This document shows, piece after piece, positions 51,032 to 61,513 of a DNA stretch of 64,000 bases. Numbering within the stretch: position 1 is the first letter of the stretch; every line of letters starts with the position of its first letter. Origin of the DNA: an uncultured bacterium (lineage in GTDB: Bacteria; Acidobacteriota; Aminicenantia; Aminicenantales; CALLJL01); contig CALLJL010000001.1 of the NCBI GenBank assembly GCA_938092135.1, forward strand, positions 88,506 to 152,505, written 5' to 3'. Made by a program: the position numbers and the translations under genes. The notes beneath the pieces were generated by a model. That model saw only the letters and a list, made by a program, of their open reading frames with translations. It had not been told where the DNA came from and did no database searches.

Positions 51032-52240
51032 ATGGCTGATTTTCATCAGGGTCATTTAACTACCTTTCATCGCCTTAGGCCTTTCGATCGGGAAAGAATG
51101 GAAGCTGAGCTGAAAGAATTTAACCGCCATCGGCCAATAGCTCTTGTTCTACCAGTAACGCCGGCTGAACTGGAAAGCCAGGCCCTTCAAACCATTCTCT
51201 TGCATCTTAAAGAAATTGAATATTTAAATGAAATTGTCATCGCTTTAGGCCGAACCCAAGAGGAAGAGCATTTTATCAGAGCCAAAGAACTGTTTTCTGT
51301 TTTACCTCAGAGGCATGTCGTCATTTGGACTTCAGGGCCGAAGATGGAGGATTTTCTCAGAAGCCTAGAAGAGAAGGACCTTTCAGCTGGAGTTGACGGA
51401 AAAGGACGTTCGGCCTGGATTTCTTATGGCTACATTATTGCTCGGGAGAAGAGCAAAGTAATTGCCCTCCATGACTGCGATATTGTTAATTATACGCCGG
51501 AGCTTCTAGCGAGACTTGTTTATCCTATAGCCTCAACGACCATCGATTATGCCTTTTGTAAGGGATATTATGCTCGGGTTACCGACCGCATGCATGGCCG
51601 CGTCACCCGCCTCTTCGTTACTCCGCTTATTAAAAGTTTGATCCGCCTTTTTGGTTATGTGCCTTTCCTTGTTTATTTAGGCAGTTTCCGCTACATCCTG
51701 GCTGGAGAATTCGCTATGCTCTCTGATTTATCCCGAGTGAACCGCATTCCCAATGATTGGGGCCTTGAAGTGGAAACTTTGGCTGAGGTTTACCGAAATT
51801 ATTCTCTCCGCCGCATCTGTCAGGCCGAAATCTGCGAAACCTACGAACACAAGCATCAGCCCCTCAGCGCTGATAATCCAAAAACCGGACTGATGAAAAT
51901 GGCCATCGACATAGCTAAATCAATCTTTCGAAATCTGGCCATTGAAGGAATCATTTTGAGTGAGAGCGGATTGAGAACCCTATTGATTAATTATCAGCGA
52001 ACAGCTAAGGATGAGGTTAAACGCTATCGCGACGAGGCGGCCTTTAACGGTCTGTTCTTTGATTACCATGAAGAAAGCTCGACGGTTGAAGCCTTTACTC
52101 AAGCCCTTCAGATAGCCGGGGAAGAATTTATGGCCAACCCTCTTTATTCCCCTCTTATTCCTAACTGGAACCGGGTCGAATCTGCCTTTCCTGATTTTCT
52201 TTCTCAATTAAAGAAAATGGTGGAAGAGGATAACAAGTAA
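51032..52240 (+). CDS. gpgS: glucosyl-3-phosphoglycerate synthase (GT81-type)
   Basis: The 402-aa glycosyltransferase has ALVLPVTPAELESQALQTI, KSKVIALHDCDIVNYTPELL with the metal-binding DCD, and YILAGEFAMLSDLSRVNRIPNDWGLEVETLAEVY, in the order of GpgS/GT81 enzymes. It makes glucosyl-3-phosphoglycerate from a nucleotide glucose and 3-phosphoglycerate. CGGGAGGTC precedes the ATG. It follows the matching phosphatase by 42 bases, so the pair likely produces glucosylglycerate against salt, heat or nitrogen stress. Confidence 0.87.
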   Translation: MADFHQGHLTTFHRLRPFDRERMEAELKEFNRHRPIALVLPVTPAELESQALQTILLHLKEIEYLNEIVIALGRTQEEEHFIRAKELFSVLPQRHVVIWTSGPKMEDFLRSLEEKDLSAGVDGKGRSAWISYGYIIAREKSKVIALHDCDIVNYTPELLARLVYPIASTTIDYAFCKGYYARVTDRMHGRVTRLFVTPLIKSLIRLFGYVPFLVYLGSFRYILAGEFAMLSDLSRVNRIPNDWGLEVETLAEVYRNYSLRRICQAEICETYEHKHQPLSADNPKTGLMKMAIDIAKSIFRNLAIEGIILSESGLRTLLINYQRTAKDEVKRYRDEAAFNGLFFDYHEESSTVEAFTQALQIAGEEFMANPLYSPLIPNWNRVESAFPDFLSQLKKMVEEDNK

Positions 52241-52389
52241 AATAGAAAAAGGAAGCTTGCCCCTAGGATGGTTAAAAGGATTTTTCCCTAAAGCTCATTT
52301 TTTTCTTTGGCGAATTGATTCCAGCCCTTAATTTTCTCAGCGTTGACTTTTTTGATGGTCTATAGAATATTCTGAGCACAGGAGGAAAG

Positions 52390-53919
52390 ATGAAAGTTTT
52401 ATTGGCTGGTTATAACCTTGATTCTAAAGTTATTGAAGAATTAGCCCAAAATAGTCCTCCCAGGCTCGATATAACTCCGGAAACTCTTTCCGCGGCCTAC
52501 GCTCGCATCAGCCGTGATCCCCGACCTGTAGACGAATTAAGGGCTGATGCCAGGAAAGAAGTGGCTCGAGCCCGGCGTTCCAATGAAACAATTATTTTTA
52601 AAATGGGCCATCATTCGGTGGCTGAACATGCTGTTTTTAATTTCGATATCATTGGTCTCAGCCGGCTGGCCATTGAAGAGGTCGAGCATTTTCGCCTCGC
52701 TTCATATACGGAGAAATCGCAACGTTATGTTAAATTGGCTGGAGAAGTGGTTGTCCCAGAAGAAATCCAGGAAGCTGGTCAAAAGGAGGAATTTATTAAT
52801 TTAACTCGACGTCAACATGAACTTTATCAGTCCTTGTATGAACGGTTAAGAGGTTATTTTTTTGAACAATACAAGGATTATGCCTCTGATCCTAAAAATC
52901 AGGTTATCCTTGATAACTGGGCCAAGGAGGATGCTCGCTACGTTTTAAGCTTATCCACTCAGAGCCAATTAGGAATGACTGTTAACGCCCGGACTCTTGA
53001 ACTTATGATTCGCCGCTTAGCCAGCTCTAAACTGGCAGAATTAAGAAGTCTCGCAAAAAAACTCTATGAGCTTGCCAGCCAAATCGCCCCCTCTTTACTT
53101 CTTTTTACCGAAGCCAGTCCCTATGAAAGTTTGACTTATGATGATTTAAGAGAGGCCATTAATGCCCTCAGGGAAGAAAAAAAGAAAATTAAAATAAAAG
53201 GGAATAATAAGAAAGATGAATTGGTCAGACTTATCAATTTGACTCCCGGCGGGGATGATTATCTTCTCGCCTGTCTTTTGCATCGGGTTTACCCATTTTC
53301 CTTTGAAACTTGTCAGCAATTCCTGAAGGAATGGCCATCGAAGGAAAAAAAGCGGTTTTTTCTGGCTAGTCTACGACGGCTCGAATTTTATGATCGCCTT
53401 TTAAGGGAATTTGAACATGTCGATCTTACCTTTGAATTAACTGTTTCGGCTTCCTGCTTTGCCCAGCTTAAAAGACACAGAATGGCTACCTTAACCTGTC
53501 AGGCCTATGACCCCTCCCTTGGAATTACCATTCCCCCTTCAATAAAAGCTATTGGGGCAAGGCGAGAATTTCTGCGGATGATAAATGAAGTTGAAAACCT
53601 TTATAATCAACTCAAACCTTCCATCGGCGAAGCTGCAAATTATGTTCTCACGAATGCCCATCGGCGCCGGGTTCTATTTAAAGCCAATGTTCGTGAACTC
53701 TATCATATATCGAGGCTGAGGGAAGACCTTTCCGCTCAATGGGATATTCGCCAGGTTGTTGGTCGAATGATCAGGCTGGCCCGCCGGGCCATGCCCATGG
53801 CCTTTCTTCTTGCTGGCGGCAAGGATGCTTTTCCCCGCCTTTACTTTAGAGTTTTTGGTCAGGAACCCGAGGCGAAGCCACCGGCATTACTTCGGCCTGT
53901 TCCAAAATCATCTGAATAA
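52390..53919 (+). CDS. tandem ThyX-domain protein (flavin-dependent thymidylate synthase)
   Basis: The 509-aa protein carries two ThyX-like domains. The first (about 1-235) has KMGHHSVAEHAVFNFDI and the signature-like HFRLASYTEKSQRY. The second (about 290-495) has LKRHRMATLTCQAYDPS and HISRLREDLSAQWDIR, a degenerate copy in which the SxR part of the ThyX motif is altered. Normal ThyX is about 220-250 residues and works as a homotetramer. One active and one structural domain per chain is inference. AGGAGGAAAG precedes the ATG. Confidence 0.88.
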   Translation: MKVLLAGYNLDSKVIEELAQNSPPRLDITPETLSAAYARISRDPRPVDELRADARKEVARARRSNETIIFKMGHHSVAEHAVFNFDIIGLSRLAIEEVEHFRLASYTEKSQRYVKLAGEVVVPEEIQEAGQKEEFINLTRRQHELYQSLYERLRGYFFEQYKDYASDPKNQVILDNWAKEDARYVLSLSTQSQLGMTVNARTLELMIRRLASSKLAELRSLAKKLYELASQIAPSLLLFTEASPYESLTYDDLREAINALREEKKKIKIKGNNKKDELVRLINLTPGGDDYLLACLLHRVYPFSFETCQQFLKEWPSKEKKRFFLASLRRLEFYDRLLREFEHVDLTFELTVSASCFAQLKRHRMATLTCQAYDPSLGITIPPSIKAIGARREFLRMINEVENLYNQLKPSIGEAANYVLTNAHRRRVLFKANVRELYHISRLREDLSAQWDIRQVVGRMIRLARRAMPMAFLLAGGKDAFPRLYFRVFGQEPEAKPPALLRPVPKSSE

Positions 53920-54017
53920 AAAAACTGCCCCTAACGAAAATATTGAAGATAATAGGGATGGCCATAGAATGGGAAGAGGGAATATTATTCGAAAGATTAA
54001 CTCAAGATTGATTTAGC

Positions 54018-55274
54018 TTAGTCTGTTCTTTTCAAGCGAAAGAATTTCTTTTTTCCAAGGCGAAGAATGTGTTCCTTCGATTGGCTGAAATCAATTCTAA
54101 AATTTATATCTTCAATTCTTTGGCCATTGAGATCAACACCGCCTTGTCTAATGAGCCTCTTGGCTTCACTGCGCGATGGAGCCAACCTATAATTAACGAG
54201 TAAATCAACAATATTAAGGCTTAATTCCTCTTTTTCGGCCGACAAAAAAGAAATGGCAATTTCGTTCATTTCTTCAGGCATCCCCTTCTGCCGGAAAACC
54301 CGGTCAAATTCCCGAGCCGCTTTATCAGCTTCTTCTTTTCCCCAGAAATCGGCGACAATCAACCAGGCTAATCTAGCTTTTAGATCACGGGGGTTTATTC
54401 TGCCTGCCTCAGCTTCCTTACGCCAGGCTTCGATTTGGTCAAGTTTGATATCGGTTAAAAGCTCATAATATCGAAACATGAGAGGATCGGAAATCGACAT
54501 TATTTTGCCATAGATTTCCTTAGGTGGCTCTGTAATTCCCACGTAATTACCTAAGGACTTGCTCATTTTTTCCACTCCATCGAGACCTTCGAGAAGAGGC
54601 ATGGTAATAACTATTTGTGGCTCCTGACCAAATTCGCGCTGGATATCACGGCCAACAAGAAGGTTAAATTTTTGGTCGGTTCCGCCTAGCTCAACATCAG
54701 CCCTGAGGGCCACCGAATCGTAGGCCTGCATTAGAGGATAAAGAATCTCATGGACCCCTATTGGTAGCCCCCCTTTGAGACGAAGAGCAAAGTCATCACG
54801 TTCAAGAAGACGAGCCACAGTGTATTTGGCTGTAAGGGTAATGATTTCAAAGCTGGTTAATGAACCTAACCAACGGGAATTGAAATCAACGATAGTCTTT
54901 TCAGGATCAAGAATCTTAAAAATCTGCTGGCGATAGGTTTCAGCGTTGCGATTGATTTCTTCCCTGGTCATAGGCTTGCGGGTGACTGAACGGCCAGAAG
55001 GGTCGCCAATTAATCCAGTGAAATCACCGATAAGAAAGATGACTTCATGCCCCAAATCTTGAAAATGTTTCATCTTTCTCAGGAGAACAGTATGTCCAAG
55101 ATGAATATCTGGAGCCGTGGGGTCAAAACCAGCTTTTATCCGAAGTGGTCTTCTTTCTCTTAATGACCTTTCTAATCGTGCCAGAAGTTCTTCTTCATTA
55201 ATAATTTCCACCGTTCCCTTTTTAAGATAATCAAATTGTTCTCTTGCCATGAGCTTGAGGTCGTTCGTCTCCAT
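54018..55274 (-). CDS. tyrS: tyrosyl-tRNA synthetase
   Basis: The 418-aa class I synthetase from the ATG at 55274 has the HIGH-like [14 protein letters not shown] (about 58-71), [36 protein letters not shown] and the KMSKS loop [16 protein letters not shown]-terminal S4 RNA-binding domain (about 350-410) has [26 protein letters not shown] lies 7 bases before the start. It attaches tyrosine to tRNA-Tyr, whose gene also lies in this window. Confidence 0.96.
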   Translation of the reverse strand: METNDLKLMAREQFDYLKKGTVEIINEEELLARLERSLRERRPLRIKAGFDPTAPDIHLGHTVLLRKMKHFQDLGHEVIFLIGDFTGLIGDPSGRSVTRKPMTREEINRNAETYRQQIFKILDPEKTIVDFNSRWLGSLTSFEIITLTAKYTVARLLERDDFALRLKGGLPIGVHEILYPLMQAYDSVALRADVELGGTDQKFNLLVGRDIQREFGQEPQIVITMPLLEGLDGVEKMSKSLGNYVGITEPPKEIYGKIMSISDPLMFRYYELLTDIKLDQIEAWRKEAEAGRINPRDLKARLAWLIVADFWGKEEADKAAREFDRVFRQKGMPEEMNEIAISFLSAEKEELSLNIVDLLVNYRLAPSRSEAKRLIRQGGVDLNGQRIEDINFRIDFSQSKEHILRLGKKKFFRLKRTD

Positions 55275-55319
55275 TTTCAATCTCCCAATCCAGTTATAGA
55301 AAAATTATTAGGTTGATTT

Positions 55320-55964
55320 TTAGTCAATAATATATACTCTGCGGCCTCTAACTTCGAGTTTACCTTCAAAGAAAAGGCGAACTGCTTCCGGATAAATTCG
55401 ATGTTCCTCTTTAAGTATTCTTTCAGCGAGGGAATCCTCCGTATCATCTTGGAAAACTGGTACAACCGCCTGGAGGATAATTGGTCCCATATCCACTTCC
55501 TCAGAAACAAAATGAACTGTGGCTCCAGAATATTTGACACCCCATTCAAGGGCCTGCCGCTGGGCATTCAGGCCTGGAAAAGAGGGGAGGAGAGCAGGAT
55601 GAATATTCATGATCCGATAACGATAGGCTTGGCACAAAACTGGAGTCAATATCCTCATGTAGCCGGCAAGACAAACTAGGTCAACTTCCCTTTTGAGCAG
55701 TTCTTTGAGAATTTCTCGGTCATATTCCTCCTTTGTCGGATAAAGTTTAGGGTTGAGAACGAAGGTTTCCAATCCACGTTCACGGGCTATGGCAAGTCCA
55801 GGTGCCTCCGGCCGGTTGCTGAAAACAAGCACAATCTCGGCGTTGATTTTGCCAGCCAAGATGGCATCATGGATAGCCCGAAAATTAGAGCCTCGACCAG
55901 AAAGAAAAACAGCTATCCGGCCTCTTTTTTTTGGACTCCTAAAAATTTCCTGGGACATGAACAT
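55320..55964 (-). CDS. purN: phosphoribosylglycinamide formyltransferase PurN
   Basis: The 214-aa protein has RIAVFLSGRGSNFRAIHDAI (about 16-35), NRPEAPGLAIARERG, VCLAGYMRIL, RIMNIHPALLPSFPGLNAQRQAL (catalytic Asn-His) and SGATVHFVSEEVDMGPIILQ. It formylates glycinamide ribonucleotide with 10-formyl-THF in purine synthesis. GGGGAA precedes the ATG. It stands last in the purine cluster, after an unrelated outer membrane gene. Confidence 0.96.
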   Translation of the reverse strand: MFMSQEIFRSPKKRGRIAVFLSGRGSNFRAIHDAILAGKINAEIVLVFSNRPEAPGLAIARERGLETFVLNPKLYPTKEEYDREILKELLKREVDLVCLAGYMRILTPVLCQAYRYRIMNIHPALLPSFPGLNAQRQALEWGVKYSGATVHFVSEEVDMGPIILQAVVPVFQDDTEDSLAERILKEEHRIYPEAVRLFFEGKLEVRGRRVYIID

Positions 55965-55974
55965 TTCCCCTTGA

Positions 55975-56871
55975 TTAAAATGTAACTTTCACGCCTATTT
56001 TAATGGAAAATCCACTGAAATCAATAACTGATTTCTGGCGTTCTCGAATGAGCTCTGGAGAAGGCTCTGTAGTAACAATTATTAAACGGGCCTGCCAGAA
56101 ATCAAAGGAGGGGAGATATTCTTCATAAAATTCCAGGGGCCCCTTTTGGCCTGATTTATTGACACCTTTAAAGTTCTCGACCCTGGCCAGTCGATAGGCG
56201 GCCTCAAGGTAAAAAGCAGTTGCCCTTTCAGGTCGAAAGCTTAAGCCGGTACCTAACAAGAAGAAAGGAGAAGTGGCCGTGGCATTTTGATAAACTGGAT
56301 AAACAAATCTTAAATCTGTTTCTTTTCGATTAGCTTCTCTGTCGATGTAGCGAGCCAAAAGCAATCCCGCTCCGCCTTTTATAAAAAAACTAAAATTGTT
56401 AGTTAGAGGAAGAAAATGAATTAGATTCAAGCCGACAGGAATTGCTGTTGCTTTGACTGGATGAGCATAAAAATAAGTGCTATTTTCTTTTATTATCTTA
56501 AGGAAATTTTTTTTCTCAGTTAATTCAAAATAGAGGAAGCCAGAGGAAAAACCTAGGGAAAGTTTTGAACTCAGAGCCATTTGCAACCCGATTTCCAATT
56601 CATATCCATATCGAAGACTAGGGGAGGAGGACTCTTTAACCTGCCAGCCTTGACTTAAGGCTTCTTTGGACATTTTTTCTACCCAAGAGGTCAAACTACG
56701 ATTGATAAGAAAAAAGGAAGAACGATTTAATCCAGCTGACCAAATAAGGGAAATGTCTAATCCGCAAAGAAAGGAAGGAAAAAGAAAAAGGCTAAAGACA
56801 AGGGCAAGAAAGCAGGAATTTCGACTTAGCCGGAAATTTGATTTTAATTTTGATTTCAATCTTAGCCTCAA
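55975..56871 (-). CDS. outer membrane beta-barrel-like protein in the purine cluster
   Basis: The 298-aa protein starts with TTG directly after the purL stop. It has a basic N-terminus and signal segment (CFLALVFSLFLFPSFLCG) and many alternating strands: YGYELEIGLQMALSSKLSLGF, FSFFIKGGAGLLLARYI, TAFYLEAAYRLARVENF, ending FSIKIGVKVTF with terminal Phe. It looks like a small porin or OmpW/PorV-like barrel of unknown role. There is no functional link to purine synthesis in the sequence. Confidence 0.75.
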   Translation of the reverse strand: MRLRLKSKLKSNFRLSRNSCFLALVFSLFLFPSFLCGLDISLIWSAGLNRSSFFLINRSLTSWVEKMSKEALSQGWQVKESSSPSLRYGYELEIGLQMALSSKLSLGFSSGFLYFELTEKKNFLKIIKENSTYFYAHPVKATAIPVGLNLIHFLPLTNNFSFFIKGGAGLLLARYIDREANRKETDLRFVYPVYQNATATSPFFLLGTGLSFRPERATAFYLEAAYRLARVENFKGVNKSGQKGPLEFYEEYLPSFDFWQARLIIVTTEPSPELIRERQKSVIDFSGFSIKIGVKVTF

Positions 56872-59085
56872 CTAAAAAGGCGAGAGAATTTTTTCCAGGG
56901 AATTTTTCCAGATATCGAAAGCCTCCTCCACCTTTAAATCGATGAGAAGATTTCCCGATTGGTAAAAAAGCATTCTCTTTCCTTGAACCTGGCCGATTAT
57001 TTTAATTGGAACTTCTTTCTGGGCAGCAAGTTGAGCGAAAGCCAAGAAATTTTCCTTTTTTAAGCTGAAAACTATCCTTGATTGGGTTTCACCAAAAAGA
57101 AGGGCATCGGGACGAATCCGGTCTTCGAGATTTACCAAGAAGCCAAATCTTTTATCACTTAAAAAGGAGCATTCAGCTAAGGCAACAGCCAATCCTCCCT
57201 CTGAAATGTCGTGGGCTGATTCGACTAGATTTCTTCTTATAGCTTCGATAGAAAAGAGATGTAATTTTCTTTCAGCTTCTAAATCAATTTCAGGTGGCCA
57301 TCCCTTCTCTAATCCGAACATTATCTGTAGATATAGGCTTCCTCCTAATTCTTCTTTGTTCGCGCCAGCTAAGATAATTAAATCACCCTCATTTTTAAAC
57401 CCAGGTGAACAGGGTTGACTTAGACCTTCAATCAGGCCGACAGCGCCTATGACAGGTGTGGGAATAATTGGTTTTCCTTCAGTTTCATTGTAAAAACTCA
57501 CATTGCCGCCAGTGACAGGAACATCAAAATATCGGCAGGCTTCAGCCATTCCTGTGACTACTTCTGAAAATTGCCACATGATTTCTGGTTTTTCTGGATT
57601 ACCAAAGTTGAGGCAATTAGTTATACCTAAAGGCTTAGCCCCGACACAGGCTAAGTTGCGGCAAGCTTCAGCCACTGCAATTTTTCCGCCAGTTCTCGGG
57701 TCAAGATAACAATACAAACCATTACCATCGAGCGTCATTGCCAAAAACTTTTTGCTGCCTTTGATCCGCAGAACAGCGGCATCTGCTCCAGGTAAAAGAA
57801 CTGTGTTGGTTTGGACCATATGGTCATATTGCCGAAAAATCCACTCTTTGTTAGCTATATTTGGATGAGAGATTAGGCTTAAGAGAACTTCATTGAAATT
57901 CTGAGCTTGATCAAGGGAATTATAATCAAGGTGATGTAAGAAATCGTAATTTTCAGGCTTTCGGCTGGGACGATCATAAACGGGGCATAAATTAACAACT
58001 GCTTCAACCGGTACGTCAACCACTTTTTTCCCTTGAAAGAAAACTTCGAGTTTTTGACTGTCGGTTATTTCGCCGATAACAACCGCATCAAGATCCCATT
58101 TGGCAAAAATTTTTTGGATTTCAGGAACATTTTCTGGCCGAGCGATTAGGAGCATTCTTTCCTGAGATTCGGAAAGCATAATTTCATAGGGAGTCATGCC
58201 TTCTTCTCGCTGGGGAACGAGATCAAGATTAATTCGGATGCCTGTCCCTGACTTAGCGGCAATTTCAGTGGTTGAGCAGGTTAATCCAGCCGCTCCCATA
58301 TCCTGAATGCCCACAATCAATCCCTTATCCATAACTTCGAGACAAGCCTCAAGGAGAAGTTTTTCCATAAAGGGGTCGCCTACCTGAACATTGGGTCGCT
58401 TCTTTTCTACTTGACTGTCAAATTCAGCCGAAGCCATGGTTGCTCCGTGAATTCCATCTCGCCCAGTTTTAGCCCCAACATAAATAACCGCATTCCCTGG
58501 AGAGCCAGCCCGGGCATAGAAAATTTTTCCCTTATTAACAAGGCCCAGGCAAAAGACGTTAACTAAGGGGTTATGGCTGTAGCTGGGATGGAAAAAAGTT
58601 TCACCGCCCACTGTAGGAACGCCTACAGAATTACCGTAAGAGGAAATTCCAGAGACTACGCCTTCCATAATTGCCCTATTTTTTGAAACTGTAAGAGGTC
58701 CAAAGCGAAGAGAATCAAGCAAGGCTATGGGTCTGGCCCCCATGGTAAAAATATCCCGAAGAATCCCCCCAACACCAGTGGCTGCTCCTTGAAATGGTTC
58801 AATAAAGGAAGGATGATTGTGAGATTCAATTTTAAAGACAATGGCCATTTCATCCCCAATATCGACGACACCCGCATTTTCTCCCGGCCCCTGAATTATC
58901 TGTGGACCTGATGTGGGTAATTTTTGAAGATGAATTTTGGAGCTTTTATAACTGCAATGCTCTGACCACATCAGAGAAAAAATACCGAGCTCTGTAAGAT
59001 TAGGCTCACGGCCAATTAAGCTTATGATTCTCTCATATTCGTATTTGGTTAAATTATGCTCTCGCAATAAATCTTCTAAAATCAT
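56872..59085 (-). CDS. purL: phosphoribosylformylglycinamidine synthase PurL (small-type)
   Basis: The 737-aa protein has the four-domain PurL layout: [64 protein letters not shown] and [15 protein letters not shown]. The size matches the small PurL that needs separate PurQ and PurS, both encoded next to it. It converts FGAR, ATP and glutamine-derived ammonia to FGAM. It starts 15 bases after the purQ stop. Confidence 0.97.
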   Translation of the reverse strand: MILEDLLREHNLTKYEYERIISLIGREPNLTELGIFSLMWSEHCSYKSSKIHLQKLPTSGPQIIQGPGENAGVVDIGDEMAIVFKIESHNHPSFIEPFQGAATGVGGILRDIFTMGARPIALLDSLRFGPLTVSKNRAIMEGVVSGISSYGNSVGVPTVGGETFFHPSYSHNPLVNVFCLGLVNKGKIFYARAGSPGNAVIYVGAKTGRDGIHGATMASAEFDSQVEKKRPNVQVGDPFMEKLLLEACLEVMDKGLIVGIQDMGAAGLTCSTTEIAAKSGTGIRINLDLVPQREEGMTPYEIMLSESQERMLLIARPENVPEIQKIFAKWDLDAVVIGEITDSQKLEVFFQGKKVVDVPVEAVVNLCPVYDRPSRKPENYDFLHHLDYNSLDQAQNFNEVLLSLISHPNIANKEWIFRQYDHMVQTNTVLLPGADAAVLRIKGSKKFLAMTLDGNGLYCYLDPRTGGKIAVAEACRNLACVGAKPLGITNCLNFGNPEKPEIMWQFSEVVTGMAEACRYFDVPVTGGNVSFYNETEGKPIIPTPVIGAVGLIEGLSQPCSPGFKNEGDLIILAGANKEELGGSLYLQIMFGLEKGWPPEIDLEAERKLHLFSIEAIRRNLVESAHDISEGGLAVALAECSFLSDKRFGFLVNLEDRIRPDALLFGETQSRIVFSLKKENFLAFAQLAAQKEVPIKIIGQVQGKRMLFYQSGNLLIDLKVEEAFDIWKNSLEKILSPF

Positions 59086-59100
59086 TTGTCAGTCTCAAAC

Positions 59101-59799
59101 TCAAATTATGCTTTTTTGAAAATTAATAATTGATTTAAAAATAATCAGGCCATCACAGCTGCCGAGCAAAGCCTCAGCGGCCCTTTCAGGATGAGGCATC
59201 ATTCCAAGCACATTACCGGAGGTGTTCGAAATGCCGGCAATATTTTCAATGGAACCATTTACATTAGCCTCTTCATTTATTTCTCCAGTTTCTGTACAGT
59301 AACGAAAAATAATTTGATCATTTTTTTTAAGTTTATCTAAGATTTCAGGTGGAGCGTAATAATTGCCATCAAAGTGGGCAATGGGAATTCTCAAAACCTG
59401 CCCAGGTCTGGCCTCTCGAGTAAAGGGAATTTTATTATTTTCGACTCTAATTGAGATAGTTTGACAGAGGAATTTGAGTTTTTTATTACGAAGCATGGCG
59501 CCTTCAAGAAGCCCGGCCTCCAAAAGAATTTGAAAGCCATTACAGATGCCTAAAACCAGGCCCCCCTTCTGAGCAAACTCGATTATCTCTTCCATGAGAG
59601 GAGAGAAACGGGCAATGGCCCCCGAACGAAGATAATCACCATAGGAAAAACCGCCCGGAAGAATCACACAATCGACTCCTTTAAGGTCATGGTCTTTGTG
59701 CCAGAGAAAAAAAGTTGGCTGGTTCAAAATTTCCTTCAAGACATAATAGGTATCATAATCACAATTGGAGCCAGGGAAGACAACAACACCAAACTTCAT
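59101..59799 (-). CDS. purQ: PurQ, glutamine amidotransferase subunit of FGAM synthase
   Basis: The 232-aa class I glutaminase has [38 protein letters not shown], the nucleophile [15 protein letters not shown] (Cys at about 89) and the late [10 protein letters not shown] His/Glu pair. The ATG at 59799 lies 5 bases after the purS stop. It releases ammonia from glutamine for PurL. Tight gene order with purS and purL supports complex formation. Confidence 0.96.
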   Translation of the reverse strand: MKFGVVVFPGSNCDYDTYYVLKEILNQPTFFLWHKDHDLKGVDCVILPGGFSYGDYLRSGAIARFSPLMEEIIEFAQKGGLVLGICNGFQILLEAGLLEGAMLRNKKLKFLCQTISIRVENNKIPFTREARPGQVLRIPIAHFDGNYYAPPEILDKLKKNDQIIFRYCTETGEINEEANVNGSIENIAGISNTSGNVLGMMPHPERAAEALLGSCDGLIIFKSIINFQKSII

Positions 59800-59803
59800 G
59801 GTA

Positions 59804-60046
59804 TTAATCAAGGAAGTCCCAGGAAAAAGTTTCAATTATGGGATTGGCTAAAACTTTATCAGCAATTTCGGGAATAAGCCTTAAGGCTGTTTCTTGATCA
59901 ATTCCTTCAAGCTCAATTTCAAAAACTTTGCCTTGACGAACATCCTTTATTTGATGATAACCAAGGACATGGAGGGCGTGGCGGACTGTCTGACCTTGAG
60001 GGTCAAGAACCCCATTCTTCAGCCTAACAAGGACTCTAACTTTCAT
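59804..60046 (-). CDS. purS: PurS subunit of FGAM synthase
   Basis: The 80-aa protein has [44 protein letters not shown], the PurS pattern, and a C-terminal helix with [14 protein letters not shown]. PurS forms dimers that join PurQ and PurL. The start overlaps the end of purB by 11 bases. Confidence 0.96.
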   Translation of the reverse strand: MKVRVLVRLKNGVLDPQGQTVRHALHVLGYHQIKDVRQGKVFEIELEGIDQETALRLIPEIADKVLANPIIETFSWDFLD

Positions 60047-61337
60047 TGCCTAAAACCCTTTCAAAAATGAAATCAATTTTTTCCAGATAGGGATCTAATT
60101 GAAAGCAGGCTTCAATTTCATCAAGAGAAAGCCTTTCGCGAATACTCCTTTCTTCAAGGACAAGCTCTTTAAAGTTCAATTTTTCCTCAAGACAACGAAG
60201 GCTAAGTTTTTGGACGATTTCATAGGCTTCCTCGCGGCTCATCCCTTTTTGAGTGAGGGCCAGCATGACGGCCTGGGAGAAGACAAGGCCATGGGTAAGA
60301 AAGACATTGCTGGCCATTCTCTCCTTATTGACTTTCCAATGGCTAACCAGGTCGGTCATTTCATTTAAAATAAAATCAGTAAGAGTGAAGGCTTCAGGAA
60401 AAATAATCCTTTCAGCTGAAGAATGGGATATATCTCGTTCATGCCAGAGAGGAATATTTTCTAAAGCGGTCAGAAGATATGAGCGAATAACTCGAGCCAG
60501 TCCAGAAATTCGTTCTGCCCGAACAGGATTTTTCTTATGAGGCATTGATGATGAACCTTTTTGACCGGCGGTAAAGGGTTCCTCAAGTTCTTGAACTTCT
60601 GTTCTCTGCAAGTGCCTAATTTCCAAGGCTATTTTTTCCAGTGAAGTAGCTATAAGGGCTAAGATAAAAAGAATTTCAGCATGGCGGTCCCGCTGCAGGA
60701 CCTGATTTGAAACTCTGGCCGGGATAAGACCAAGCTTATTAAGGGCGATTTCCTCGACCCGAGGATCTAGATGAATATAGGTACCCACCGAACCGGAAAT
60801 TCGTCCTACCCCAATTATTTTCCGGGCCTGATTAAGGCGCTCTAGATGGCGCCCCAACTCATCATACCAAATAAGGAGTTTAACCCCAAAAGTAATTGGT
60901 TCGGCATGAACACCATGGGTTCGGCCAGCGATAATTGTTTTTTTATGTTCAATCGCCTGATTTTTGATTACCTCCCGCAGCTTTTTTGTTTTTTCAGCAA
61001 TTAGGTCAAGGGATTCCACCAGCAGAAGGGATAGGGCAGTATCGACAACATCATAGGAAGTTAAGCCAAGATGGATGTAGCGAGAATCCTCACCGACGTA
61101 TTCAGCCACATTGGTTAAAAAAGCGATGACATCGTGTTTGACTATTTTTTCAATGGCCTCAATTCTTTCAACAGAGAAATTGGCGGTTTTTTTTATTTTC
61201 TCCAGAGAGGAAGGGGGTATTTTCCCAAGCTCGGCCCAGGCCTCGCATACGGCTAGCTCAACATCGAGCCATCGCCGAAATTTGTTTTCCTCTGACCAGA
61301 TCCGGGTCATTTCAGGAAGAGAATACCTTTTAATCAT
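60036..61337 (-). CDS. purB: adenylosuccinate lyase PurB
   Basis: The 433-aa protein from the ATG at 61337 has RYSLPEMTRIWSEENKFRRWL, the SRYIHLGLTSYDVVDTALSLL segment, GRTHGVHAEPITFG and the lyase signature GSSSMPHKKNPVRAERI. It catalyses two steps of purine synthesis (SAICAR and adenylosuccinate cleavage). An upstream in-frame TTG or GTG could extend it, but GGAGAG before 61337 fits best. First gene of the purB-purS-purQ-purL cluster. Confidence 0.96.
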   Translation of the reverse strand: MIKRYSLPEMTRIWSEENKFRRWLDVELAVCEAWAELGKIPPSSLEKIKKTANFSVERIEAIEKIVKHDVIAFLTNVAEYVGEDSRYIHLGLTSYDVVDTALSLLLVESLDLIAEKTKKLREVIKNQAIEHKKTIIAGRTHGVHAEPITFGVKLLIWYDELGRHLERLNQARKIIGVGRISGSVGTYIHLDPRVEEIALNKLGLIPARVSNQVLQRDRHAEILFILALIATSLEKIALEIRHLQRTEVQELEEPFTAGQKGSSSMPHKKNPVRAERISGLARVIRSYLLTALENIPLWHERDISHSSAERIIFPEAFTLTDFILNEMTDLVSHWKVNKERMASNVFLTHGLVFSQAVMLALTQKGMSREEAYEIVQKLSLRCLEEKLNFKELVLEERSIRERLSLDEIEACFQLDPYLEKIDFIFERVLGNES

Positions 61338-61513
61338 AGGCTCTCCTGAAATTCGCATCTTATCAGGAGATTCACGGGATGTCAACGAGAGGCGATTCAA
61401 CCAATGGTCGAAAAAACCGGCGAAATTGGCTGAATTTAAAAATAAAGAAACTAATTTTTTAATGCTTAAATTATTAAAAATGAAATAAAATACTAAGGAA
61501 AATAAGCAATTAA

